A stretch of DNA of 64,000 nt from Verrucomicrobiota bacterium (GTDB lineage: Bacteria > Verrucomicrobiota > Verrucomicrobiia > Limisphaerales > JACRJZ01), in the NCBI GenBank assembly GCA_016219875.1, contig JACRJZ010000097.1, positions 1 through 64,000 on the forward strand. The letters are read 5' to 3'. Of this stretch, positions 27,922 through 43,165 are shown piece by piece. The position numbers and the translations under genes are program-made. Positions within the stretch are counted from its first letter, which is position 1. Every line of letters begins with the position of its first letter. The notes under the pieces are model-generated. The model saw only the letters and a list, made by a program, of their open reading frames with translations, made no database searches and was not told the DNA's origin.

Positions 27922-28010
27922 GGAGGGGTGGCAGAGTGGTCGATTGCGGCGGTCTTGAAAACCGTTAGGGCTAACTACCCTCGGGGGTTCGAATCCCTCC
28001 CCCTCCGCCA
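27922..28010 (+). tRNA. tRNA-Ser (anticodon TGA)
   Basis: Acceptor GGAGGGG with complement CCCCTCC, anticodon loop CTTGAAA in stem GCGGT/ACCGT (anticodon TGA), a long variable arm (TTAGGGCTAACTACCCTC) typical of class II tRNAs, and encoded CCA. It is inserted between tRNA-Trp and secE, 14 bp after the former and 8 bp before the latter. Confidence 0.95.
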
Positions 28011-28018
28011 GAAACGAT

Positions 28019-28279
28019 ATGAACTTTTACATCAAACTAGCGATTTGGGTTGCGGTGATCGGCGTCACCTTCGGGGTCTTGTGGCACAAAGGGTACCTCG
28101 CGCGCTTCGCCGCCTACATCGCCGAAACGCGCGAAGAACTCAAGAAATGCACCTGGCCGACGTGGGACGAGCTGAAAGGCAACACGGCGGTGGTGATGGT
28201 GTCGATCCTGTTGCTCGGGGCGTTCACCGTGAGCGTGGACTTTCTCCTCATGCTCGTGGTGAAGACCCTCGCGCAATAA
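28019..28279 (+). CDS. secE: Preprotein translocase subunit SecE
   Basis: SecE clamps SecY in the inner-membrane Sec channel. The 86-residue protein is of the short single-core type. It has the amphipathic helix with the conserved YIAETREELKKCTWPTWDEL, followed by the C-terminal membrane helix VVMVSILLLGAFTVSVDFLL. An extra N-terminal hydrophobic stretch (KLAIWVAVIGVTFGVLW) may be a second membrane segment. Its position before nusG is the standard arrangement. Confidence 0.95.
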   Translation: MNFYIKLAIWVAVIGVTFGVLWHKGYLARFAAYIAETREELKKCTWPTWDELKGNTAVVMVSILLLGAFTVSVDFLLMLVVKTLAQ

Positions 28280-28297
28280 ACCCAACAACTCTCCGCC

Positions 28298-28846
28298 ATG
28301 CGAACCCAGTGGTTTGTCCTTCACACCTTGTCCGGCCAGGAGCTCAAGGTCAAAGAGAGCATTGAGAAGCGCATCAAGACCGAGGAGATGAGCGACTACA
28401 TCAAAGAAGTCCTCGTCCCCATGGAGAAGGTGGCCGAAGTGCGGAGCGGCAAGAAGACCGTCACCACGCGCAAACTTTATCCTGGCTACGTGTTCATCGA
28501 CATGGCGCTGCTCGACGACAACCGGCGCGTCATCGAGAAGCCGTGGTATTTCATCCGCGACACGGCGGGCATCATCGGCTTCGTGGGCGGGGACCGTCCG
28601 ACGCCCACGCCGGCCTCGGAGATTGAGAGCATCAAGGCCCAGGTGGCGGAGAGCGAGGACACGGAGAAGCCGAAGGTCCACTTTGACGTGGGCGAAACGG
28701 TGAAGATCACGGACGGACCGTTCCTGAACTTCAGCGGCGTGATCGAAGAGATCGAGCCGGAACGCGGCAAGCTCAAGGTCACGGTGAATATTTTTGGCCG
28801 CAACACCCCGGTTGAACTCGAATACTGGCAGGTGGAGAAAGGCTGA
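28298..28846 (+). CDS. nusG: Transcription termination/antitermination factor NusG
   Basis: NusG binds RNA polymerase and couples it to Rho or the ribosome. The 182-residue protein starts RTQWFVLHTLSGQELKVKES (NGN domain) and has PGYVFIDMAL and WYFIRDTAGIIGFVGG. The C-terminal KOW domain contains VGETVKITDGPFLNFSG and ends in EYWQVEKG. Length is normal. It is 18 bp after secE, clearly in the same operon, and a palindrome separates it from rplK. Confidence 0.97.
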   Translation: MRTQWFVLHTLSGQELKVKESIEKRIKTEEMSDYIKEVLVPMEKVAEVRSGKKTVTTRKLYPGYVFIDMALLDDNRRVIEKPWYFIRDTAGIIGFVGGDRPTPTPASEIESIKAQVAESEDTEKPKVHFDVGETVKITDGPFLNFSGVIEEIEPERGKLKVTVNIFGRNTPVELEYWQVEKG

Positions 28847-28857
28847 GTGGCGGGAGT

Positions 28858-28941
28858 GTTGAGGCGTTGAAGGGTCGAAGCATTCCGCGACACCCTGCCT
28901 CGCTTCAACCCGTGGACTCTTTAACGCTTCAACGAAACATC
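28858..28941. repeat. Imperfect inverted repeat between nusG and rplK
   Basis: The words GTTGAGGCGTTGAAGGGTC at the left and GACTCTTTAACGCTTCAACG at the right are roughly complementary, with a second CTTCAACCC word inside. It fills nearly the whole 96-bp gap and leaves little room for a promoter. Confidence 0.55.
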
Positions 28942-28942
28942 T

Positions 28943-29368
28943 ATGGCGAAGAAAAAAGTTGCTGAAATCAAATTGCAGATCCCGGCCGGCCAGGCCAACC
29001 CGGCGCCGCCGGTTGGCCCTGCGCTCGGCCAGCATGGCGTGAACATCATGGGCTTCTGCAAGGAGTTCAATGCCGCCACCAAAGAGCAGGGCGGCATGAT
29101 CATCCCGGTGGTCATCTCCGTCTTCCAGGACAAATCGTTCACGTTCATCACGAAGTCCCCGCCCGCCTCGGCCCTCCTCAAAAAGGCCGCTGGCATTGCG
29201 TCCGGATCGAAGGTGCCGAACAAGGACAAAGTCGGCAAAGTCACCAAGAAACAAGTCCTGGACATCGTGAAACTCAAGCTGAAAGACCTCAACGCGACGA
29301 ACGAGGAAGCCGCCTCGCGGATCGTTGCCGGAACCGCCCGCAGCATGGGCATCGAAGTCATCGATTAA
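28943..29368 (+). CDS. rplK: 50S ribosomal protein L11
   Basis: L11 forms the GTPase-associated centre with 23S rRNA. The 141-residue protein has KLQIPAGQANPAPPVGPALG (the proline-rich N-domain), IMGFCKEFNAAT and the C-terminal rRNA-binding domain with NKDKVGKVT and GTARSMGIEV. Length equals that of E. coli L11 (142). It starts the L11-L1-L10-L7/L12 ribosomal group; rplA follows after 62 bp. Confidence 0.97.
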   Translation: MAKKKVAEIKLQIPAGQANPAPPVGPALGQHGVNIMGFCKEFNAATKEQGGMIIPVVISVFQDKSFTFITKSPPASALLKKAAGIASGSKVPNKDKVGKVTKKQVLDIVKLKLKDLNATNEEAASRIVAGTARSMGIEVID

Positions 29369-29430
29369 ACACCAAACCAAAGCGGGAGAGCCTCGATTTC
29401 TCGGGACTCACCAACACCGCGCCCCACACC

Positions 29431-30138
29431 ATGAGTCATCGCAGCAAACGTTACCGCAAAGCCCTTGAAGGGTTGGACCTCACCAAGTCCTTTCCCCTCC
29501 CCAAGGCCGTCGAAATCCTCGCCAAGTTCCCCCGGGCGAAATTTAACGAAACCGTCGATCTCGCCTTCCGCCTCGGGGTCGATCCCAAACAGTCTGATCA
29601 GATGGTCCGTGGCACCGTGCCGCTGCCTCACGGCTCCGGCAAACTGGTCCGCGTGCTGGTCTTCGCCAAGGCCGGCTCCGCCGCCGATGCTGCCAAGGCT
29701 GCCGGCGCCGAGTTTGTTGGCTTCGAAGACATGATCAAGAAGTGCCAGGAAGGCTGGGCTGATTTTGATGTTGCCGTCGCCACCCCGGAAGCGATGAACG
29801 AAGTCCGCAAGCTGGGCAAAGTGCTCGGACCCCGCGGCCTCATGCCGAACCCCAAGACCGGCACCGTCACGGAAGACACGGCCAAAGCGGTCCGCGAAGT
29901 CAAGGCCGGCCGCGTCGAGTACAAGAGCGACAAGACCGGCAACGTCCACGTCGTCGTGGGCAAGGCCAACTTCCAAGCCGTCCAGATCGTGGAGAACGCC
30001 CGCGCCGTCATCGACGCCGTGCTCAAGGCCCGGCCTGCCAGCGTGAAGGGCGTTTACGTCCACAGTTGCACCCTCTCGGCGACGATGAGTCCTCCGGTGC
30101 GCATCGACCTGAAAGAAGCCACCGCCGCGGCCGCCTAA
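29431..30138 (+). CDS. rplA: 50S ribosomal protein L1
   Basis: L1 forms the mobile stalk by the E site and in many bacteria represses its own operon. The 235-residue protein contains SKRYRKALEG, KFNETVDLAFRLGVDPKQSD, LGPRGLMPNPKTGTV and the C-terminal VYVHSCTLSATMSPPVRID. Length is typical (about 234). It lies directly after rplK and 20 bp before rplJ. Confidence 0.97.
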   Translation: MSHRSKRYRKALEGLDLTKSFPLPKAVEILAKFPRAKFNETVDLAFRLGVDPKQSDQMVRGTVPLPHGSGKLVRVLVFAKAGSAADAAKAAGAEFVGFEDMIKKCQEGWADFDVAVATPEAMNEVRKLGKVLGPRGLMPNPKTGTVTEDTAKAVREVKAGRVEYKSDKTGNVHVVVGKANFQAVQIVENARAVIDAVLKARPASVKGVYVHSCTLSATMSPPVRIDLKEATAAAA

Positions 30139-30158
30139 CCCTCAACACCTGCTCCACC

Positions 30159-30680
30159 ATGCGTGCTGAAAAGAAACTCATCTCTGCGGATTATCTGGCC
30201 CGGCTGAACGCCTCGCCGTTCTTCATCGTGGTCGATTACACGGGCCTGAAAGTCGGCGCCATCACCGAACTGCGCAAACGCCTCACCAAAGCCGGCGCGG
30301 GCATGACCGTCGTCAAGAACTCCCTCTTCAAGATCGCCGCCCAGGAAGCCGGCGTGGACCTCGGCGGTGCCCTGACGGGCCAGCTTGCGGTCGTCACCGG
30401 GCAGAAGGACATCGCCGCGGCCGCGAAGGCCCTCAAGACCTTCAAGTCGGAATTCGAGAAGCCGCAAATCAAGTTCGGCTATCTCGCCAACCAGCGGCTC
30501 GAAGCCCCGGCCATCCTGACCCTCGCCGACTTGCCGCCGCTGGAAGTCCTCCGCGCCAAGTTCCTCGGCCTGGTTAACACGCCGGCCACGCGCCTGGTGC
30601 AGATACTCAACACTCCCGGCAGCCAGTTGGCCCGCGTCATCAAGGCCCAATCGGAGAAACCGACTGAGAAACCGGCTTAG
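30159..30680 (+). CDS. rplJ: 50S ribosomal protein L10
   Basis: L10 anchors L7/L12 dimers on the ribosomal stalk. The ATG at 30159 gives 173 residues: RAEKKLISADYLARLNASPF, VDYTGLKVGAITELRKRL, then MTVVKNSLFKIAAQE, and a C-terminal helix ending in charged residues that holds L7/L12. An in-frame ATG at 30066 lies within rplA and is rejected. The next gene, rplL, is 211 bp away, an unusually wide gap that holds a palindrome. Confidence 0.95.
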   Translation: MRAEKKLISADYLARLNASPFFIVVDYTGLKVGAITELRKRLTKAGAGMTVVKNSLFKIAAQEAGVDLGGALTGQLAVVTGQKDIAAAAKALKTFKSEFEKPQIKFGYLANQRLEAPAILTLADLPPLEVLRAKFLGLVNTPATRLVQILNTPGSQLARVIKAQSEKPTEKPA

Positions 30681-30692
30681 ACGCCGGATCGG

Positions 30693-30752
30693 TTTTGCGT
30701 TTTACGTTTTGCGCTGCACGTGGCGTGACTCGTAAAACGTGAAACGCGAATT
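30693..30752. repeat. Inverted repeat between rplJ and rplL
   Basis: TTTTGCGTTTTACGTTTTGCG at the left is partly complementary to CGTAAAACGTGAAACGCGAA at the right. A further CGGGGAACCCGTGTTCCCC hairpin lies at about 30764-30782. The element separates two genes that are usually much closer together. Confidence 0.6.
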
Positions 30753-30891
30753 CATTTTTCCGCCGGGGAACCCGTGTTCCCCAGCGGGAACAACAAGAAC
30801 CAACCAACAAGAACAAAGTAAATCGTCGGGCCGCGGGCCGCGGCCTGAAACCATCTGTGGCCACCGATGACGACGAGACTGAAAGGTACAC

Positions 30892-31281
30892 ATGGCTGAC
30901 ATCAACAACCTCGTAGAAGAACTGAGCAAACTGACGGTGCTGGAAGCGGCCGAACTCGTGAAGGCCCTCGAAACCAAGTGGGGCGTCACGGCCGCCGCTC
31001 CGGTGGCTGTGGCCGCCGCTGCGGGCGCCGCCGCGGGTGCTGCCGCCCCGGCTGCGGAAGTCCAGACCAACTTTGACGTGATCCTCGAATCCGTGCCGGC
31101 CGACAAGAAGATCGCCGTCATCAAGGCGGTTCGTGAAGTCAAGGCCGGTCTCGGTCTGGCGGATGCCAAGGCCCTCGTGGAAGGCGCTCCCAAGCCCGTC
31201 CTCGAAGGGGCTCTCAAGGCTGAAGCCGAAGCCGCCAAGAAGAAGCTGGAAGAAGCTGGCGGCAAAGTCGCGCTCAAGTAA
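30892..31281 (+). CDS. rplL: 50S ribosomal protein L7/L12
   Basis: L7/L12 recruits translation GTPases to the ribosome. The 129-residue acidic protein has the N-terminal dimerisation domain (NNLVEELSKLTVLEAAELVK), an Ala-rich hinge, and the C-terminal domain with DVILESVPADKKIAVIKAVR and GLADAKALVEGAPKPV. A GAAAGGTACAC leader precedes the ATG. A hairpin follows the gene before rpoB. Confidence 0.97.
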   Translation: MADINNLVEELSKLTVLEAAELVKALETKWGVTAAAPVAVAAAAGAAAGAAAPAAEVQTNFDVILESVPADKKIAVIKAVREVKAGLGLADAKALVEGAPKPVLEGALKAEAEAAKKKLEEAGGKVALK

Positions 31282-31294
31282 ATTTGAGCAGAAC

Positions 31295-31333
31295 AGGGCG
31301 GTGGGTTGTCCACCGCCCTGCAATTCAATTTTG
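31295..31333 (+). terminator. Terminator/attenuator-like hairpin between rplL and rpoB
   Basis: AGGGCGGTGG and CCACCGCCCT (31295-31319) form a near-perfect stem with a short loop, followed by GCAATTCAATTTT. The U-run is broken, so it may terminate only part of the transcripts; in E. coli an attenuator at the same place lowers rpoBC output relative to the ribosomal proteins. Confidence 0.6.
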
Positions 31334-31479
31334 CAGTCAGCATCGCGGTTGAATCTGAATTACAGCGGAAGGCCCTTCCGCCGGACGCGGCAAGTATTCG
31401 GAAGAGCGGGATACTTGTCCGTGGTTCTTTGTACCGTTAACCGGTCCGGCCTGTAGCCGGCCAAACTGAAAAACCAACC

Positions 31480-35382
<3,903 letters not shown>

Positions 35383-35421
35383 CCCCGCGCCGACAACTTA
35401 AGAGACGAGAGGATCACAACT

Positions 35422-39567
<4,146 letters not shown>

Positions 39568-39602
39568 CCAAAACCCACTTCGCCGCGGCCACGCGGCACA
39601 CG

Positions 39603-39642
39603 AAAGCGCAACCGGTTCACGCCAGTTGCGCTTTTCATTTTC
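39603..39642 (+). terminator. Terminator after rpoC
   Basis: AAAGCGCAAC (39603-39612) and GTTGCGCTTT (39625-39634) form a perfect 10-bp stem with a 12-base loop, followed by TCATTTTCT. It lies 36 bp after the rpoC stop. The rest of the 294-bp gap to fucI shows nothing recognisable. Confidence 0.8.
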
Positions 39643-39861
39643 TGAACTCGTCCCCCAGCAAAACGTTTGGCTTGTCCGGGCGGCTCAGGTAGTCTCCGGC
39701 CCTGAGCAAGACCAGATGCCGTCATCGCTGAAGATCATCGCTGACACGATCCGCCTGCGGGTGAACAAGCCCGTGGTGGATTTGACCACGCCGGTACCGC
39801 GTGGCAGCGCGCTCTGGCCCTGCCCGATCTCTTCGTGAACACCTCATCCCAATCCAGAACC

Positions 39862-41658
39862 ATGAAAGTCAATCCCCCCATCAACCGTCTCATCGGCGCC
39901 ATGCCCAAAGTCGGCATCCGGCCCGCCATTGATGGCCGCCGCCAGGGCGTCCGCGAGTCGCTCGAACGGACCACCCTGAACATGGCCAAGTCCGTGGCCC
40001 GGCTCATCGAGTCCAGCTTGCGCCACTCCAACGGCCTGCCCGTCGAATGCGTCATTGCCGACCGCTGCATTGGCGGCGTGGCCGAAGCTGCGATGGCCGC
40101 GGAGAAGTTCCGCCAGGAAGGCGTGGGCGTGTCGCTCACCGTGACGCCCTGCTGGTGCTACGGTTCGGAGACGATGGACATGGAGCCGCTCACGCCCAAG
40201 GCCATCTGGGGCTTCAACGGCACGGAGCGGCCGGGCGCGGTTTATCTTGCCGCCACCAGTGCCGGCCACACGCAGAAGGGCCTGCCGGCTTTCACGATAT
40301 ACGGGCGCGATGTCCAGGACATCGGCGACACCAAGATTCCCGCCGACGTGCGCGAGAAGCTCCTGCGCTTCATCAAAGCCGGCCTCGCGGTGGGCACTCT
40401 CCGCGGCAAGTCCTATTTATCCTTGGGCGCGGTTTCAATGGGCATCGCCGGCTCCATCGTGAACCAGGATTTCTTCGAAGACTTCCTCGGCATGAGGGTC
40501 GAATGCGTCGATATGACCGAACTGGCCCGCCGTGTGGAGAAGAAGATTTATGACGAAGCCGAGTTTGCGCGCGCCCTCGCCTGGGTCCGCAAACATTGCC
40601 CCGAAGGAAAGGACTACAACTCCAAACCGGTCACCCGCCGGCGCAAGGACTGGGAATGGGAGTTCGTGGTCAAATGCGCCCTGATCGTGCGCGACCTGAT
40701 GGTTGGCAATCCGCGTCTGGCCAAGCTGGGCTTCGGCGAAGAGGCGCTCGGCCACAACGCCATCGCCTCCGGCTTCCAGGGCCAGCGCCAGTGGACCGAC
40801 CATTTTCCGAACGGGGATTTTCTCGAAGCGATCCTGAGTTCCTCCTTCGACTGGAACGGCATCCGTGAACCCTACATCGTGGCCACGGAGAACGACTGCT
40901 TGAACGGTGCCTGCATGTTGCTGGGCCACTTGCTCACGGACACCGCGCAGATTTTCGCCGACGTGCGGACCTACTGGAGTCCGGCCGCCGTCAAGCGCGT
41001 CACGGGACAGGACCTCGCCGGTGCCGCCGCGCCGGGTCTGCTGCACCTCATCAACTCCGGCGCCGCCGCGCTTGACGGCTGCGGCCGGCAGTTGAAGAAC
41101 GGCCAGCCGGCGATGAAGCCCTTCTGGGAAATCACGCCGCCGGAAGCGGCCGCTTGCCTCGGCGCCACGACTTGGCCGCCTGCCATGACGGAATACTTTC
41201 GCGGCGGCGGCTTCTCTTCGGCCTACGGCACACGCGCGAACATGCCGGCCACGATGTTCCGCCTCAACTTGGTCAAGGGCCTCGGGCCGGCGCTGCAAAT
41301 TGCCGAAGGCCAATTCGTGGACCTGTCGGCGGAGATTTACTCCGTGCTCGAAGCGCGGACCAACCCGACCTGGCCCACGCATTGGTTCGTGCCGAACGTG
41401 ACCGGCAAGGGTCCGTTCCGCGACGTGTATTCCGTGATGAACGCTTGGGGCGCCAATCACGGCACGATCAGTTGCGGCCACATCGGCGCGGACCTCATCG
41501 CCCTCGCCGCGATGCTGCGCATCCCGGTTTACATGCACAACGTCGCCGACGAGCGCGTGTTCCGGCCTTCGGCGTGGACACCCTTTGGCACGGCCGATCT
41601 CGAAGGCGGCGACTTCCGCGCCTGCGCCAACTTCGGGCCGCTCTATCGGAAGGTCTGA
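39862..41658 (+). CDS. fucI: L-fucose isomerase
   Basis: FucI converts L-fucose to L-fuculose with manganese, the first step of fucose catabolism; it also acts on D-arabinose. The ATG at 39862 gives 598 residues (E. coli 591) beginning KVNPPINRLIGAMPKVGIRP, then DGRRQGVRESLE. Other landmarks are VTPCWCYGSETMDM, IWGFNGTERPGAVYLAA, the metal-site stretch VATENDCLNGACMLLGHLLT and the C-terminal HNVADERVFRPSAWTPFG. A GTG nine codons upstream is an alternative. No fucK, fucA or transporter is adjacent; a GH95 fucosidase gene lies about 8 kb downstream. Confidence 0.95.
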   Translation: MKVNPPINRLIGAMPKVGIRPAIDGRRQGVRESLERTTLNMAKSVARLIESSLRHSNGLPVECVIADRCIGGVAEAAMAAEKFRQEGVGVSLTVTPCWCYGSETMDMEPLTPKAIWGFNGTERPGAVYLAATSAGHTQKGLPAFTIYGRDVQDIGDTKIPADVREKLLRFIKAGLAVGTLRGKSYLSLGAVSMGIAGSIVNQDFFEDFLGMRVECVDMTELARRVEKKIYDEAEFARALAWVRKHCPEGKDYNSKPVTRRRKDWEWEFVVKCALIVRDLMVGNPRLAKLGFGEEALGHNAIASGFQGQRQWTDHFPNGDFLEAILSSSFDWNGIREPYIVATENDCLNGACMLLGHLLTDTAQIFADVRTYWSPAAVKRVTGQDLAGAAAPGLLHLINSGAAALDGCGRQLKNGQPAMKPFWEITPPEAAACLGATTWPPAMTEYFRGGGFSSAYGTRANMPATMFRLNLVKGLGPALQIAEGQFVDLSAEIYSVLEARTNPTWPTHWFVPNVTGKGPFRDVYSVMNAWGANHGTISCGHIGADLIALAAMLRIPVYMHNVADERVFRPSAWTPFGTADLEGGDFRACANFGPLYRKV

Positions 41659-41684
41659 AGCTGAAGAGGCGATTTCCCAACCCC

Positions 41685-41706
41685 GTAGCAGCCGACGCGA
41701 GCAGCC
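41685..41706. repeat. Half copy of the GTAGCAGCCGAC hairpin
   Basis: GTAGCAGCCGACGCGAGCAG followed by CC matches one arm of the dispersed hairpin family, with CCAACCCC before it as at 23661. The complementary right arm is missing; hicB begins 49 bp later. The arm may have been lost when foreign DNA entered here. Confidence 0.65.
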
Positions 41707-41754
41707 TGTGGCGCCCCTGTTGCCTTCACAAAGCAGACAGGATACTGTGCCGCC

Positions 41755-41973
41755 ATGCGATCTGAATTTACTGCCGTCATCGAGCCTGCCGAAGAAGGCG
41801 GATACTGGGCCATCTGCCCGGAAGTGCCGGGGGCCAATGGCCAAGGCGAAACAGTTGACGAAACCAAGCGCAATCTCGCCGCTGCCATTCAACTCATTTT
41901 GGAAGATCGCCGCGAAGACGCGCTGCGGGGTCTGCCGAAGGACGCCATCCAAGACACCGTGGCCGTCCCGTGA
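41755..41973 (+). CDS. hicB: HicB-family antitoxin
   Basis: HicB neutralises the HicA mRNA interferase and represses its operon. The 72-residue protein reads EFTAVIEPAEEGGYWAICPE, then GANGQGETVDETKRNLAAAI and LILEDRRED, the partially degraded RNase H-like fold of HicB. It lacks an obvious C-terminal DNA-binding helix, so it is the short form. Its stop TGA overlaps the GTG start of the hicA remnant (GTGA), giving the order hicB-hicA. It sits just after fucI and begins the foreign-looking block. Confidence 0.88.
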   Translation: MRSEFTAVIEPAEEGGYWAICPEVPGANGQGETVDETKRNLAAAIQLILEDRREDALRGLPKDAIQDTVAVP

Positions 41974-42159
41974 AGCGCCACAGCCTGCTCAAGCATCTGC
42001 GTCGTCATGGCTGTTACCTCAAGCGTGAGGGAGCAGCCCATTCCCTTTGGACAAACCCAGCGCAACGGAGCGGTTGAAGCTGTTCCCCGTCACACCGAGA
42101 TCAAAGACGGCCTCGCCCGAAAGATTTGTCGCTCCTTCGGTCTGCCCGATCCCAACTGA
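41970..42159 (+). pseudogene. hicA: HicA-family toxin, frameshifted
   Basis: From the GTG at 41970 the sequence reads KRHSLLKHLRRHGCYLKREG and AAHSLWTNPA, the first half of HicA including the catalytic His region (HSLW). The frame then closes at a TGA. In the next frame the rest is intact: AVEAVPRHTEIKDGLARKIC and RSFGLPDPN, stop at 42157. A single extra base in AACCCAGCGCAACGGAG (four bases where a codon is expected) explains the break. The toxin is thus inactive unless this is a sequencing error or programmed frameshift. Confidence 0.8.
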
Positions 42160-42271
42160 ACAGGCGCTCTCCCGCGAACTCATCTCCGGCGAAGTCACCG
42201 ACCACAGCCGTGTGATGGCGGAGTTCAAAAAAGCCGAACTGGTCTTCGAGGCAAAGGCGGAGAAGAGGTAG
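42155..42271 (+). pseudogene. Possible Clp ATPase C-terminal tail fragment
   Basis: A short open frame with no plausible start reads ALSRELISGEVTDHSRVMAE then FKKAELVFEAKAEKR and ends TAG at 42269-42271. The pattern (hydrophobic helix, ISGE, short strand, ELVFE) resembles the very C-terminus of ClpB/ClpC-type AAA+ chaperones. It follows the hicA remnant directly. The resemblance is by eye only and the fragment is too short for certainty. Confidence 0.3.
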
Positions 42272-42451
42272 GCCAGCGCATCCTGTTTGGCGCTCGATTC
42301 CTCACCAGCATTCCCCACAAGACACCCGCAGAGGATGGATCTGCGCCTCGTAGCGTCCGATGCCAGACGTGTCGTCCGAAACTCCGCCTGCTGTCGCAAT
42401 TCAGCAAATGTAGTCATTGACGGACTTTTGAAGCAAGTCATACTCTATCCT

Positions 42452-42742
42452 GTGAATACGACAGCACAGGCCGATACCGTCTGGTTCACCACCAAAGGCC
42501 AGGTGGTGATCCCGCTGCGGCTCCGCAAGCTCTTCCACATTGAGGACGGCACCCGCGCCATCGTCACCGCCACCGAGGAGGGCATCCTGCTCAAGCCGGT
42601 GACGGCGGCGCTCATCAAGCGCGGGCGCGGCATCGCGAAACGCAAGCCCGATGACAAGCCGTTCGATCGGTGGTGGGCCGAACACAAAGCCGAAGAGAAA
42701 GCGCTGGAGGAAGCCGACTATGCCCGCCACGGTACTCGATAG
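42452..42742 (+). CDS. AbrB/SpoVT-type antitoxin (VapB-like)
   Basis: The GTG at 42452 opens a 96-residue frame: DTVWFTTKGQVVIPLRLRKL, then FHIEDGTRAIVTATEEGILL. This is the swapped-hairpin AbrB DNA-binding domain of VapB/MazE antitoxins. The C-terminal half (RKPDDKPFDRWWAEHKAEEK) is charged and would wrap the toxin. It overlaps the PIN-domain gene by 23 bases, so the pair is one translationally linked toxin-antitoxin operon. The open frame upstream to 42287 lacks domain features and is not used. Confidence 0.85.
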   Translation: MNTTAQADTVWFTTKGQVVIPLRLRKLFHIEDGTRAIVTATEEGILLKPVTAALIKRGRGIAKRKPDDKPFDRWWAEHKAEEKALEEADYARHGTR

Positions 42743-43121
42743 CCACGCCTTGGTGGCCTATTTCCGGGACGAACCCGGCGCCGGGCAGGTCGAGGCGCTG
42801 CTGACCAAAGCGGCCCAAGCCGACCGTCCACTCCACATGACCGAGGTGAACTATGCCGAAGCCAAATACATCTTGATCCGCAAGGACGGGCCGGCGGCTT
42901 GGGAAGCCGCCGCGCGGATATTGGTCGGTCTGCCCATCGAGTTTCACCCCGCCGACCGCACGCTGGCGGATTCCGCCGGCGACTTCAAATCGCGTTTCAA
43001 GCTCAGCCTCGCCGACGCCTTCGCTGCCGCGCTGGCCAAGAAGCACAAGGCCGAACTCGTCACCGGCGACCCGGAGTTCAAGGCGATGGAGAAAGAGATC
43101 AAAATCAGTTGGCTCGCCTGA
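42720..43121 (+). CDS. PIN-domain ribonuclease toxin (VapC-like)
   Basis: The ATG at 42720 gives a 133-residue PIN domain. It has the first acidic residue in TVLDSHALVAYF, the Glu in MTEVNYAEAKYI, and the later acidic residues in LSLADAFAAALAK and LVTGDPEFK. These are the four conserved acids that bind magnesium in VapC RNases. It overlaps the upstream AbrB-type antitoxin gene, which should neutralise it. The pair looks intact, in contrast to the adjacent broken hicBA. Confidence 0.9.
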   Translation: MPATVLDSHALVAYFRDEPGAGQVEALLTKAAQADRPLHMTEVNYAEAKYILIRKDGPAAWEAAARILVGLPIEFHPADRTLADSAGDFKSRFKLSLADAFAAALAKKHKAELVTGDPEFKAMEKEIKISWLA

Positions 43122-43165
43122 AATCAGGCTGGACGATCTGACCACCACCGGGTAAACCAATCGCG

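Noticed and set aside
42287..42451. Longer N-terminus for the AbrB-type antitoxin
   Set aside because: The extension (Arg/Ser/Cys-rich) has no domain match and lies in fragmentary DNA; the GTG at 42452 gives the normal antitoxin length.
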